From NCBI GenBank assembly GCA_002421585.1, contig DIKD01000069.1, positions 1 through 10,186 of the forward strand: a stretch of 10,186 nt of DNA, given 5' to 3'. This stretch comes from Dehalococcoidia bacterium UBA5627 (GTDB lineage: Bacteria > Chloroflexota > Dehalococcoidia > Dehalococcoidales > UBA5627). A model generated the notes under the pieces. That model saw only the letters and a list, made by a program, of their open reading frames with translations. It did no database searches and was not told the DNA's origin. Shown one piece after another: positions 1 through 6,767 of this stretch (within the stretch, counting starts at the first letter, position 1; every line of letters starts with the position of its first letter). The position numbers and the translations under genes are program-made.

Positions 1-199
1 CTTTATCAAGCTGAGAATAGCCTGTTTTATCCAACTGCAGTTGTCTGAACTTTTTTAAGACAGAAGGTTTATTTATCGTTCCTTCGGTTTTGGCTGCCCA
101 GCGGGACAGGAACTTATCCAATCCGCCGAAAACGGCAGTATCGCTAAATTCCTTTTGGCGCTCAAGCTCCAGAACCTTACGTAACGGTGTTGAATCCAT
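1..199 (-). CDS. recG: ATP-dependent DNA helicase RecG, N-terminal part (runs off left edge)
   Basis: Only the first 66 codons are in the window. The frame starts at an ATG (199-197) and stays open to base 1. The start is set by an AGGAG Shine-Dalgarno at 207-211, seven bases upstream. Residues 4-34 contain the stretch LRKVLELERQ followed by FGGLDKFLSRW, which resembles the N-terminal extension seen ahead of the wedge domain in RecG proteins of Chloroflexota-type bacteria. The helicase motifs themselves lie outside the window. RecG is a cytoplasmic superfamily 2 helicase that remodels stalled replication forks and Holliday junctions. It follows the second degV gene by 32 bases and is probably the last or a late gene of the fakA operon. 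In Bacillus subtilis recG also lies downstream of rpmB and a DAK-domain gene, which supports the call. The name rests on the short N-terminus and on context. Confidence 0.72.
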   Translation of the reverse strand, partial: MDSTPLRKVLELERQKEFSDTAVFGGLDKFLSRWAAKTEGTINKPSVLKKFRQLQLDKTGYSQLDK

Positions 200-231
200 C
201 AGCAGGCTCCTGTATCTGTTGAAATTTCCGG

Positions 232-1170
232 CTATAGGGAAGCGAACTTTATTTTTGGCAGGTGTACAGATGGGAAAGACGGCAGTGATATAGTACGTTT
301 CTTTTCTGTTTCACCTTTTTCGGTTAAGTCGCTGACCTTTTCTCTCAGAGTCAGAATCAGAGTGCCGGGTCCGCCGTGAACGCCCAGCGCCGGTCCCAAT
401 CTGGATATAAGGATATTATTCTTATCGAATACTGTGCCGATGCGCTCTTTGAGTGATCGGGCATCCTCCGGAGTAGTGCTGTGAACAATGGCAACATCCT
501 GGATATTGAGATAGTTCTTTGCGTGCTCGAAGAGTTTGTCCAATCCTTTACTGCGGCTGCGTGCCAGGCCGGTTGGCTGCAATTCCCCGTTAGACATAGT
601 TAGCATTGGTTTTACCCGCAACATACCACCCAGCAGCGCTTTGGCTTTGCCGATACGCCCCCCCAGGAAAAGGTATTTTAGGGTGTCGAATATTCCCCAT
701 AAGTGAGTACGAGCCAGAGAAGATTTTATTTCCTCCATTATTTCAATCATTCCATCTCCGGCTTGAGCCATGCGGGCTGCAGAGAGAGTAGTCAGTCCTA
801 ATCCCATGGAAGTCGATAGGGAATCAACCACTTCGATACGTTTTCCGGCGCCTATCATTTCTTTTGCCTGTACCGCCGAGTTGTATATTCCGCTCAATTT
901 GCTGGTTACTTGCAGGGAAATAATTTCGTCTGCTTCTGCAAGAAGTTTCTTGTATACGGTAATAAAATCTCCGGGTGGGGGCTGGGAGGTTTTTACTACA
1001 ATATCATCGTTTACCATTTTCTGATATATTTCGTCCTGGCTGATATCGACTCCGTCGCGATATGTTTTTCCTCTGAACTGCACATATGCAGGGACGACAG
1101 TAATTCCATATTCTTCTATTATCTCCTGAGGGAGATCCGATGTGCTGTCCGTGACTATTTTTACTGTCAT
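232..1170 (-). CDS. DegV family fatty-acid-binding protein (FakB-like), with C-terminal extension
   Basis: This 312-residue protein has the DegV/FakB layout: N-terminal TDSTSDLP (residues 7-14), TSQPPPGDF (61-69), KLSGIYNSA (91-99), FDTLKYL...GGRIGKA (161-176) and GVHGGPG (263-269). In characterised systems FakB binds a free fatty acid in a buried tunnel and presents it to the kinase FakA, giving acyl phosphate for phospholipid synthesis; the protein is cytosolic. Residue 265 is His, as expected for the conserved HxGPG motif close to the lipid head group. About 33 residues (280-312) extend beyond the usual end of the family; they are rich in Lys, Ser and Pro and match nothing I recognise. The ATG is preceded by a strong AAGGAGG six bases upstream. 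It lies 16 bases after the upstream degV gene, so they are co-transcribed. Ligand preference cannot be read from the sequence. Confidence 0.93.
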   Translation of the reverse strand: MTVKIVTDSTSDLPQEIIEEYGITVVPAYVQFRGKTYRDGVDISQDEIYQKMVNDDIVVKTSQPPPGDFITVYKKLLAEADEIISLQVTSKLSGIYNSAVQAKEMIGAGKRIEVVDSLSTSMGLGLTTLSAARMAQAGDGMIEIMEEIKSSLARTHLWGIFDTLKYLFLGGRIGKAKALLGGMLRVKPMLTMSNGELQPTGLARSRSKGLDKLFEHAKNYLNIQDVAIVHSTTPEDARSLKERIGTVFDKNNILISRLGPALGVHGGPGTLILTLREKVSDLTEKGETEKKRTISLPSFPSVHLPKIKFASL

Positions 1171-1186
1171 AGTTTCCTCCTTTTTA

Positions 1187-2026
1187 TCAGGGTTTTTGAA
1201 TTATGGAAACCGCAAGCCCTCCCGGTCCGGAATATGTGCCAACGACCGGGCATACAACAGATTTATAAATATTCTCCCTCGGGACAATTAAGCTAATGCG
1301 TTCAATTAAAAGTTCAGCATCTTTGGGAGTAGTACAATACTCTACCCCTACACTCTCAATATTATCAGTCGCTGCCACTGCATTGCAAAGATAGTCGATT
1401 CCGGCAGCTTTAGACCTTACTCTGGTAAGCGGCGCCATCTCACCGTCTTTAATGGTAAGTATCGGTTTAACGGAAAGCAGGGAACCGACAAAACCCTGCG
1501 CTTTACCGACTCGTCCTCCCTTTGCCAAATACTTAAGGGTATCGAAATAAGCTATAAGTTGCGAGCTTTCCAGTCTCGCTTTTGTCTGGGTGATTATTTC
1601 ATCGATTCCCGCTCCTGCATTCGCCATCTTGGCTGCCGCTATTACGGCAAGCCCGAAACTCATAATTATTTTTTGTGAATCCATTACCTCTATGCGGCAA
1701 ATATCATCAACCATATTTATGGCGCTTAATGCCGATTGATATGTACCACTCAGCTTATCGGATAATGTAATTACCAATATTTCATCACTGTCTTTTGCCA
1801 GATTTTTATAAGCGTTGGCAAAAGTAACGGGAGATGGCTGTGTTGTGGTAGGAATAGTTTCCTCACGAACCAGTCTTTCATAGAACTCTTCGGAGGTAAT
1901 CTCTATCCGGTCAAGAAATGACTCATGCCCGAATGATACCGTTAAAGGAATAAGTGTAATCCCAAGTTTGCTGGCTAAGTCATCGGGAATGTCTGATAGA
2001 GTATCTGTGACAATCTTAACTGCCAT
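1187..2026 (-). CDS. DegV family fatty-acid-binding protein (FakB-like), second paralogue
   Basis: This 279-residue protein is the normal length for DegV/FakB and is collinear with its downstream neighbour. It carries TDTLSDIP (7-14), TTQPSP (61-66), KLSGTYQSA (91-99), FDTLKYLAKGGRVGKA (161-176) and GTYSGPG (263-269). The family binds long-chain fatty acids for phosphorylation by FakA. At position 265 it has Tyr where the paralogue and most family members have His, so the lipid head-group site may differ. The ATG at 2026 is preceded by AAGGAG at 2037-2042, about ten bases away. It starts 22 bases after fakA. The reading frame ends in a TGA followed at once by TAA, and the Shine-Dalgarno of the next gene comes directly after. 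Two FakB proteins with one FakA is a known arrangement, in which the FakBs prefer different acyl chains; which chain this one takes is unknown. Confidence 0.93.
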   Translation of the reverse strand: MAVKIVTDTLSDIPDDLASKLGITLIPLTVSFGHESFLDRIEITSEEFYERLVREETIPTTTQPSPVTFANAYKNLAKDSDEILVITLSDKLSGTYQSALSAINMVDDICRIEVMDSQKIIMSFGLAVIAAAKMANAGAGIDEIITQTKARLESSQLIAYFDTLKYLAKGGRVGKAQGFVGSLLSVKPILTIKDGEMAPLTRVRSKAAGIDYLCNAVAATDNIESVGVEYCTTPKDAELLIERISLIVPRENIYKSVVCPVVGTYSGPGGLAVSIIQKP

Positions 2027-2048
2027 TATGGTTATACTCCTTGTCCGA

Positions 2049-3695
2049 TTATTCTATTGATACAATATAATTATAGTGTGGTTGTCCGCCGTTAACTACT
2101 TCAACCTGCAGATGAGGATATTTCTCTCTGATTTCATTGCCGCATATTTCTGCTTCCGTTTCTTCTGTATCCTCTCCGTAGTAAACAGTAATTATTTCTG
2201 CCTTGTCCAGCGGAGCTTTTTCCAGGACATCGTACAGAACATCTTTGGCGGCATCCTGTACTGCTACTATAGTGCCGTTAAGCAAGCCGATTGCCTGTTT
2301 CTTTTTGATATCGAGCCCGCCGATTTTGCATGAACGTATGGAATGCGTTACTTCAATTGATGACACGGATTTTGTGGCTTCTGCCATAATTTCGCAGTTT
2401 GTTTCCATATCCGCTTCATAGTCAAAAGCCAGTAGGGCGGCTACCCCCTGAGGAACATTTACAGTAGGAATAACACAGATGTTTTTCTCGGTTAAAGCCT
2501 GAACCTGCCGTGCTGCCAGCACAATATTTTTATTGTTGGGAAGAATGATAACATTGTCTGAGGGGGCGCGTTCTACTCCCATCAGAATATCCTTGGTGCT
2601 CGGGTTCATGGTTTGCCCGCCGGCAACAACCGCAGCTACTCCCAGGCTGGCAAATACTTTTGCCAACCCCTCTCCGGCAGCTATGGAAACAATAGATGTT
2701 TTTACCGGCACGGCACGGTTTTTCTGTTTTTCGAGGTAATCCTGATGTTGCTCATCCATATTTCTGGCGCTAACACTATGGATAGTTCCCATAGAAGTGG
2801 CATAGCTGAAAATTTCACCGGGGTCTAATGTATGAATATGGACTCTGACGGTAGTATCGTCACCGACGACTATCAGCGATTGCCCTTTCTTTAACAAATG
2901 TTTTTTTATCTTTTCGGGGTCGAGTTCCTTGCCTTTTAACAAAAACTCGGTGCAATACCCGAACGGGATTTCGTCCTCGTGCTCCGTCTTTGCGTGGGAT
3001 ACGATGGTTATGGGTGTTGTAGCAACATTGCTGGCGATTATCTGCGGTTTTCTGAATTGCATCAGTTCCGATTCGCCTCTCAGATATCGCAGAGCGCCGT
3101 CCAGTATCGTATAAAGTCCCTGCCCTCCGGAATCGACGACTCCCGCTTCTCTAAGTACAGGTAGAAGTGTAGGGGTATTAGCAACGGACTCACTGGCGGC
3201 GGTTACCGTAGATTCCAAAACGGAAAGCAGGTCTCCCTTTCCATTAGCCGCTGTCAGCGAGGCCGATTTAGAGGCGTCTTTTAATACTGTAAGCATTGTG
3301 CCTTCTACCGGGTTACTGACACCCTTGTAGGCGACAACAGAGGCTTTCTCCAGCGCGGCGGCAAAATCCCTGCCGTCGATAGATTCTTTATTATCCAGAC
3401 CCTGAGCAAGCCCTGCCCAGAATTGCGAGAGGATGACACCGCTGTTTCCGCGGGCACCCATTAATGCACCGTTAGCCATTGAAAGTACCACAGAAGATGC
3501 ATTGTCATTCTCATTTTGAAATCCATGTTCAATAGTGGATTTCATTGTGAGTAACATATTAGTACCGGTATCTCCGTCAGGAACAGGGAATACGTTAAGT
3601 GCATCGATATCCGGGGCACTTTTTTCCAACCAATCGGTAGCGGTGGCGAACATTTCGAGGAATTGCTGTCCGCCGATAATATCCGTTTGCTTCAT
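2049..3695 (-). CDS. fakA: DAK/DhaL-domain fatty acid kinase (FakA/YloV family)
   Basis: This 548-residue protein matches FakA/YloV in length and layout. An N-terminal DhaL-type nucleotide-binding domain spans about residues 1-205: ALNVFPVPDGDTGTN (32-46) with the Mg-ATP-binding Asp40 and Asp42, GARGNSGVILSQ (80-91), EGTMLTVLKDA (131-141) and VVDSGGQGL (196-204). A middle domain starts around YCTEFLLKG (about 247), and a C-terminal DegV-like domain follows. The family transfers ATP phosphate to a fatty acid held by FakB, giving acyl phosphate in the cytosol. Two FakB candidates lie directly downstream, which makes this role more likely than dihydroxyacetone kinase. The start at 3695 has a poor ribosome binding site: AAAGAG touches the ATG, and AAGG lies about 16 bases upstream. 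An in-frame stop four codons upstream leaves no earlier start, and the N-terminus matches the family. It is the first gene of a leftward operon, divergent from rpmB. Confidence 0.93.
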   Translation of the reverse strand: MKQTDIIGGQQFLEMFATATDWLEKSAPDIDALNVFPVPDGDTGTNMLLTMKSTIEHGFQNENDNASSVVLSMANGALMGARGNSGVILSQFWAGLAQGLDNKESIDGRDFAAALEKASVVAYKGVSNPVEGTMLTVLKDASKSASLTAANGKGDLLSVLESTVTAASESVANTPTLLPVLREAGVVDSGGQGLYTILDGALRYLRGESELMQFRKPQIIASNVATTPITIVSHAKTEHEDEIPFGYCTEFLLKGKELDPEKIKKHLLKKGQSLIVVGDDTTVRVHIHTLDPGEIFSYATSMGTIHSVSARNMDEQHQDYLEKQKNRAVPVKTSIVSIAAGEGLAKVFASLGVAAVVAGGQTMNPSTKDILMGVERAPSDNVIILPNNKNIVLAARQVQALTEKNICVIPTVNVPQGVAALLAFDYEADMETNCEIMAEATKSVSSIEVTHSIRSCKIGGLDIKKKQAIGLLNGTIVAVQDAAKDVLYDVLEKAPLDKAEIITVYYGEDTEETEAEICGNEIREKYPHLQVEVVNGGQPHYNYIVSIE

Positions 3696-3739
3696 CTCTT
3701 TGTATTACCATCCTTGTAAAGGTGCTGTTTGAATTATTC

Positions 3740-3768
3740 TTGTAAGGTTGCGCTGTTTATGCTAATAT
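3740..3768 (+). promoter_or_regulatory. Predicted promoter for rpmB (extended -10)
   Basis: TTGTAA (3740-3745) and TAATAT (3763-3768) are 17 bases apart, and a TG two bases upstream of the -10 box (3760-3761) makes it an extended -10 element. Transcription would start near 3775, giving an rpmB leader of about 50 bases. Both hexamers carry two mismatches to consensus, but the spacing and the TG support it. Confidence 0.45.
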
Positions 3769-3776
3769 AGCAGAAC

Positions 3777-3793
3777 GAATTGTACAACAATTC
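3777..3793. promoter_or_regulatory. Inverted repeat, possible operator between rpmB and fakA
   Basis: GAATTG (3777-3782) and CAATTC (3788-3793) form a perfect 6-bp inverted repeat around five bases. It covers the predicted -10 box of the fakA promoter and begins at the predicted rpmB start point, where a bound regulator could affect both directions. I cannot assign it to a known regulator. The region is A+T-rich, so chance is possible. Confidence 0.35.
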
Positions 3794-3808
3794 CTTATAG
3801 ACAGTCAA
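3779..3808 (-). promoter_or_regulatory. Predicted sigma-70-type promoter for fakA operon
   Basis: On the minus strand a TTGACT -35 box (3808-3803) and a TACAAT -10 box (3784-3779) are separated by 18 bases. Each box has one mismatch to the sigma-70 consensus. Transcription would begin near 3771-3773 and give a leader of about 75 bases before the fakA ATG. The predicted start point lies inside the opposing rpmB promoter. This is a pattern match only. Confidence 0.5.
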
Positions 3809-3825
3809 AGGAGTGAATCTGTTAA

Positions 3826-4017
3826 ATGAAGTGTGATATATGCGAAAAAAAATTGATGTTCGGTAATAATGTCAGCCATTCCAAAAGACATACCAGGAAG
3901 CAATCAATGCCGAATATCCATAGAATCAGGGCAGTGGTAGACGGTAAGGCAATGCGTGTTAACATTTGTACCAGATGCCTGCGTACTCAGAACAAGTTAG
4001 CCCAGTCTGCCGAATAA
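3826..4017 (+). CDS. rpmB: Large ribosomal subunit protein bL28, zinc-binding (C+) form
   Basis: This 63-residue basic protein has the bL28 signature: CDIC (3-6), FGNNVSHSKRHTRK (12-25), NIHRIRAVVDGKAMRVNICTRCLR (30-53). The cysteine pairs Cys3/Cys6 and Cys48/Cys51 make the four-cysteine zinc ribbon of the C+ type; cysteine-free C- paralogues are used by many bacteria under zinc shortage. The protein belongs to the large ribosomal subunit. AAAGGAG at 3807-3813 lies about 12 bases before the ATG. It is the only plus-strand gene here, transcribed alone: its own promoter-like signal lies upstream and a hairpin terminator begins 22 bases after the stop. It is divergent from fakA and convergent with argH. 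Length and motifs are complete. Confidence 0.97.
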   Translation: MKCDICEKKLMFGNNVSHSKRHTRKQSMPNIHRIRAVVDGKAMRVNICTRCLRTQNKLAQSAE

Positions 4018-4039
4018 TTAGTATAAATTGTTAATAGTC

Positions 4040-4076
4040 AGCCTGTAATCTTTACGAATTACAGGCTATTTCTTTT
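4040..4076 (+). terminator. Rho-independent terminator of rpmB, overlapping the argH 3' end
   Basis: AGCCTGTAAT (4040-4049) and ATTACAGGCT (4058-4067) form a perfect 10-bp stem with an eight-base loop. On the plus strand it is followed by ATTTCTTTT (4068-4076), a fair T-tract for stopping rpmB transcripts. On the minus strand the argH stop codon (4054-4052) lies in the loop, and the run after the hairpin is only moderately T-rich, so stopping of the arg transcript there is likely but weaker. Confidence 0.85.
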
Positions 4077-5425
4077 GCTCTCTTTAAGGCTTTTTCCACC
4101 TGCTGAGGGGATGTACCCCCGATGACATTGCGCGCCGCAACCGATGATTCCACCGTTATATTGTTTATATCAGTATCGAAAAGCGGAGAAAATTGCCGGT
4201 ATTCATCAAGGCTCAATTCACTGAGTGTCTTGTTGTTTTTAACGGCATAGCTTACCAGTTTGGCTATAATGCCATGAGCATTGCGAAAAGCCTCGCCCCT
4301 GCAAACCAGATAATCGGCAAGGTCTGTTGCCAGTATAAATCCGCGGTCTAACGCATTTTTCATGTTTTCCGGTTTGAATTTCAAAGTATCCAGCATACCT
4401 GCAAAGACCTTGAGGCTGGGCACCAGCGTATCTACCGTATCGAATACCCTTTCTTTGTCTTCCTGTAAATCACGGTTATAAGTAAGCGGCAATCCTTTCA
4501 TTGTTGTCAGCATCGCCATCAGATTACCGTAAACGCGCCCCGTTTTACCCCTTCCAAGTTCGGCAACATCCGGGTTTTTTTTCTGCGGCATCAAACTGCT
4601 GCCGGTCGAGTAGGCATCATCCAGCTCGATGAACTTGAACTCTGCTGAAGACCACAGGATGATTTCCTCCGCCAACCTTGAAAGGTGCATCATACAAATA
4701 CCGGCGGCGGAAATGTATTCAATGGCAAAATCCCGGTCGGAAACTGCGTCCATACTGTTGCGGCTGACTTCGGAAAATCCGAGCTCTTCAGCCAAAAACT
4801 CACGGTCGGTATTGAAAGTAACACCCGCTAAAGAGCCGCTTCCCAGCGGCAAAATGTCTGCCCGTTTATAACAGTCTTTGAAACGCCCATAATCGCGCTC
4901 CAGCATTTCAAAATATGCCAGAAGATGATGGGCAAGCAGTACGGGCTGAGCCAACTGCAAATGCGTATAGCCGGGCATTATTACAGTATTATTATCCTCC
5001 GCTATTTTTATCAGAGTATTCTGTATCATTCTGATACCGGTAAGAGTTTCGGAAATGGCTTCTTTAATGTAGAGCCTGAAATCAAGCGCCACCTGGTCGT
5101 TACGCGAGCGTCCGGTATGCAGTTTACCTGCCACATCGCCGATAATTTCGAACAGACGTGCCTCGACAGCCATATGAATATCTTCCTGTTCCGGCTTAAA
5201 ATTAAACTCGCCTTTTTCTATCTCCTCGGCAATTTCAGCAAGCCCCTGTTCGATATTATGCTCTTCTTCTGTGGTTATAATACTTTGTTTGGCAAGCATG
5301 CGTGCATGAGCAATGCTGCCCCTGATATCATAGCTGTACAGGCGCCAGTCGTAGTGGAGCGATGAGGTATATTTTACCACCAGTTCGTCGGGTGGTTTAT
5401 CGAAACGGCTTCTTATATGGCTCAT
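4052..5425 (-). CDS. argH: Argininosuccinate lyase
   Basis: This 457-residue protein is full length for argininosuccinate lyase, the last step of arginine synthesis, which splits argininosuccinate into arginine and fumarate in the cytosol. It shows the fumarase/aspartase superfamily regions: DIRGSIAHARML (33-44), KLHTGRSRND (101-110), PGYTHLQ (151-157, His155 expected in the active site) and the mobile-loop signature GSSLMPQKKNPD (275-286) with the catalytic serine. The ATG at 5425 has a weak GAGG at 5436-5439, ten bases upstream. The 105-base gap to argG is the longest between neighbouring canonical arg genes here. It contains a hairpin-forming segment and a weak promoter-like pair on the minus strand (TTGTTA at 5473-5468, TATAAA at 5451-5446, 16-base spacer), so argH may have some expression of its own. 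It is the last gene of the arg cluster; its end forms one arm of the terminator shared with rpmB. Confidence 0.97.
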   Translation of the reverse strand: MSHIRSRFDKPPDELVVKYTSSLHYDWRLYSYDIRGSIAHARMLAKQSIITTEEEHNIEQGLAEIAEEIEKGEFNFKPEQEDIHMAVEARLFEIIGDVAGKLHTGRSRNDQVALDFRLYIKEAISETLTGIRMIQNTLIKIAEDNNTVIMPGYTHLQLAQPVLLAHHLLAYFEMLERDYGRFKDCYKRADILPLGSGSLAGVTFNTDREFLAEELGFSEVSRNSMDAVSDRDFAIEYISAAGICMMHLSRLAEEIILWSSAEFKFIELDDAYSTGSSLMPQKKNPDVAELGRGKTGRVYGNLMAMLTTMKGLPLTYNRDLQEDKERVFDTVDTLVPSLKVFAGMLDTLKFKPENMKNALDRGFILATDLADYLVCRGEAFRNAHGIIAKLVSYAVKNNKTLSELSLDEYRQFSPLFDTDINNITVESSVAARNVIGGTSPQQVEKALKRAKEIACNS

Positions 5426-5479
5426 TTTATTTATACCTCGCTTTTTTTATAATCCCATCATGATTGGTAACAATATCTC

Positions 5480-5519
5480 GGTTCCACTATTCTTCGACAG
5501 GCTCAAGATGAGCGGAGCC
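5480..5519. repeat. Hairpin-forming intergenic segment, probably a dispersed repeat
   Basis: Between argG and argH, GCTCA (5501-5505) and TGAGC (5509-5513) form a 5-bp stem with a three-base loop. An outer stem is possible between GGTTCC (5480-5485) and GGAGCC (5514-5519) with one G-U pair. The core TTCGACAGGCTCAAGATGAG (5493-5512) strongly resembles a short sequence often seen scattered between genes in many bacterial genomes. That resemblance is from memory; only one copy is in this window, so its repeat status is not proven here. It could slow or partly stop transcription between argG and argH. Confidence 0.45.
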
Positions 5520-5530
5520 ACGATACATAT

Positions 5531-6727
5531 TTATTTCTCTTTTTGAATCTGCCCCTGTATCTTTGCGGGCAATCCCCAGAGTTTAATAAATCCGATAGCC
5601 GATGACTGGTCGAATTCATCTCCTTCGGCATATGTAGCCAATTGATGGCTGTATAAAGAATAAGGCGACCTGCGTCCCACTACGATGCAATTACCCTTGT
5701 GGAGTTTCAGGCGAACATCTCCGGTAACAAATCTCTGTGTGCTCTCTATATAAGCAGAAAGGTCCTCGCGATGTCCGCTAAACCATAATCCTTCATATAC
5801 AAGGTTGGAAAATTCGTGTGAAACTATTTGCTTGAAGCGATATTGATTTTTAGATAACGCAAGCGTCTCAAGCGATTTATGCGCCGCAATAAGAATATTT
5901 GCGGCGGGCGCTTCGTAGGTTTCCCTCGATTTTATACCGACCAGCCGGTTTTCTACCATATCTATTCTGCCGACTCCATATTCTCCGCCAAGTTCGTTCA
6001 GGAATTTTATCATCGATATTCCGTCCATTTTATTGCCGTTAACGGAAACGGGCAAGCCTTTTTCAAAGCTTATTTCGATGAACTCCGCTTCATCGGGAGT
6101 ATCCTTGATAGCCTTAGCCCGGACATAGGCGTCATCCGGCGGCTCGTTCCAGGGGTCTTCCAGAACGCCGCATTCGGTGCTCTTGCCCCACAGGTTTTCA
6201 TCTATAGAGTAGGGGCTCTTCGAAGTTATCGGCAGCGGAATCCCGTATTTTGCCGCATACTGAATCAGCTCTTCGCGGGTCATCCCCCATTCGCGAGCGG
6301 GGGCAACAATCTTCAAGTCGGGAGCCAGTGAATTAACTCCGACATCGAACCTAACTTGGTCGTTGCCTTTGCCGGTGCATCCGTGTGCGATTGCTTTTGC
6401 ACCTTCGGCACGCGCTATATCTACCAGTATTTTCGCAATCAAGGGGCGCGCCAGTGCGGTAGCCAGCGGGTAGCACTCTTCGTAAAGCGCGTTGGCCTTT
6501 AGAGCCGGGAAGATGTAATCGTTAACGAATTCTTCCCTGGCGTCTATTACCAGAGATTTAATTGCTCCTACTTTAATCGCCTTTTCTTTAATAAGCGTAA
6601 AATCCTTTTCGTTGCCTACATCTATGGTAACGGCGATTACATCATACCCGTATTCTTCCTGTAGCCATCTTACTGCAACCGATGTGTCCAATCCGCCGCT
6701 ATAAGCCAGTACCAGTTTTTCTGCCAT
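5531..6727 (-). CDS. argG: Argininosuccinate synthase
   Basis: This 398-residue protein is full length for argininosuccinate synthase, which joins citrulline and aspartate using ATP to give argininosuccinate, AMP and pyrophosphate. It has the N-type ATP pyrophosphatase P-loop AYSGGLDTS (8-16), the substrate-binding HGCTGKGNDQVRF (115-127) and SIDENLWG (174-181). The ATG at 6727 is preceded by GGAGGAAGG (6734-6742), a strong ribosome binding site six bases upstream. It lies 40 bases after the unrecognised secreted-protein gene and 105 bases before argH. A TATAAT sequence occurs in the upstream gap on the minus strand (6765-6760), but I see no good -35 box, so transcription is best explained by read-through from upstream arg genes. 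No regulator site is evident. Confidence 0.98.
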   Translation of the reverse strand: MAEKLVLAYSGGLDTSVAVRWLQEEYGYDVIAVTIDVGNEKDFTLIKEKAIKVGAIKSLVIDAREEFVNDYIFPALKANALYEECYPLATALARPLIAKILVDIARAEGAKAIAHGCTGKGNDQVRFDVGVNSLAPDLKIVAPAREWGMTREELIQYAAKYGIPLPITSKSPYSIDENLWGKSTECGVLEDPWNEPPDDAYVRAKAIKDTPDEAEFIEISFEKGLPVSVNGNKMDGISMIKFLNELGGEYGVGRIDMVENRLVGIKSRETYEAPAANILIAAHKSLETLALSKNQYRFKQIVSHEFSNLVYEGLWFSGHREDLSAYIESTQRFVTGDVRLKLHKGNCIVVGRRSPYSLYSHQLATYAEGDEFDQSSAIGFIKLWGLPAKIQGQIQKEK

Positions 6728-6767
6728 TATAAACCTTCCTCCAATAATCTGTTATAGATATTATATC

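Noticed and set aside
910..1296. A 128-codon open frame on the plus strand spanning the two degV genes
   Set aside because: It is antisense to two well supported genes and has no family resemblance.
2049..3695. Dihydroxyacetone kinase as the function of the DAK-domain protein
   Set aside because: No DhaK partner is nearby, the domain layout and length match FakA/YloV, and two FakB-type proteins follow directly.
4925..5365. A 146-codon open frame on the plus strand
   Set aside because: It is antisense to argH and its product looks like a frame shadow with irregular composition.
5879..6331. A 150-codon open frame on the plus strand
   Set aside because: It lies fully opposite argG, has no convincing ribosome binding site and shows no recognisable protein pattern.
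6760..6765. TATAAT on the minus strand before argG as a promoter
   Set aside because: The -10 box is perfect but no -35-like hexamer or TG extension lies at a fitting distance, in an A+T-rich gap where such hexamers arise by chance.
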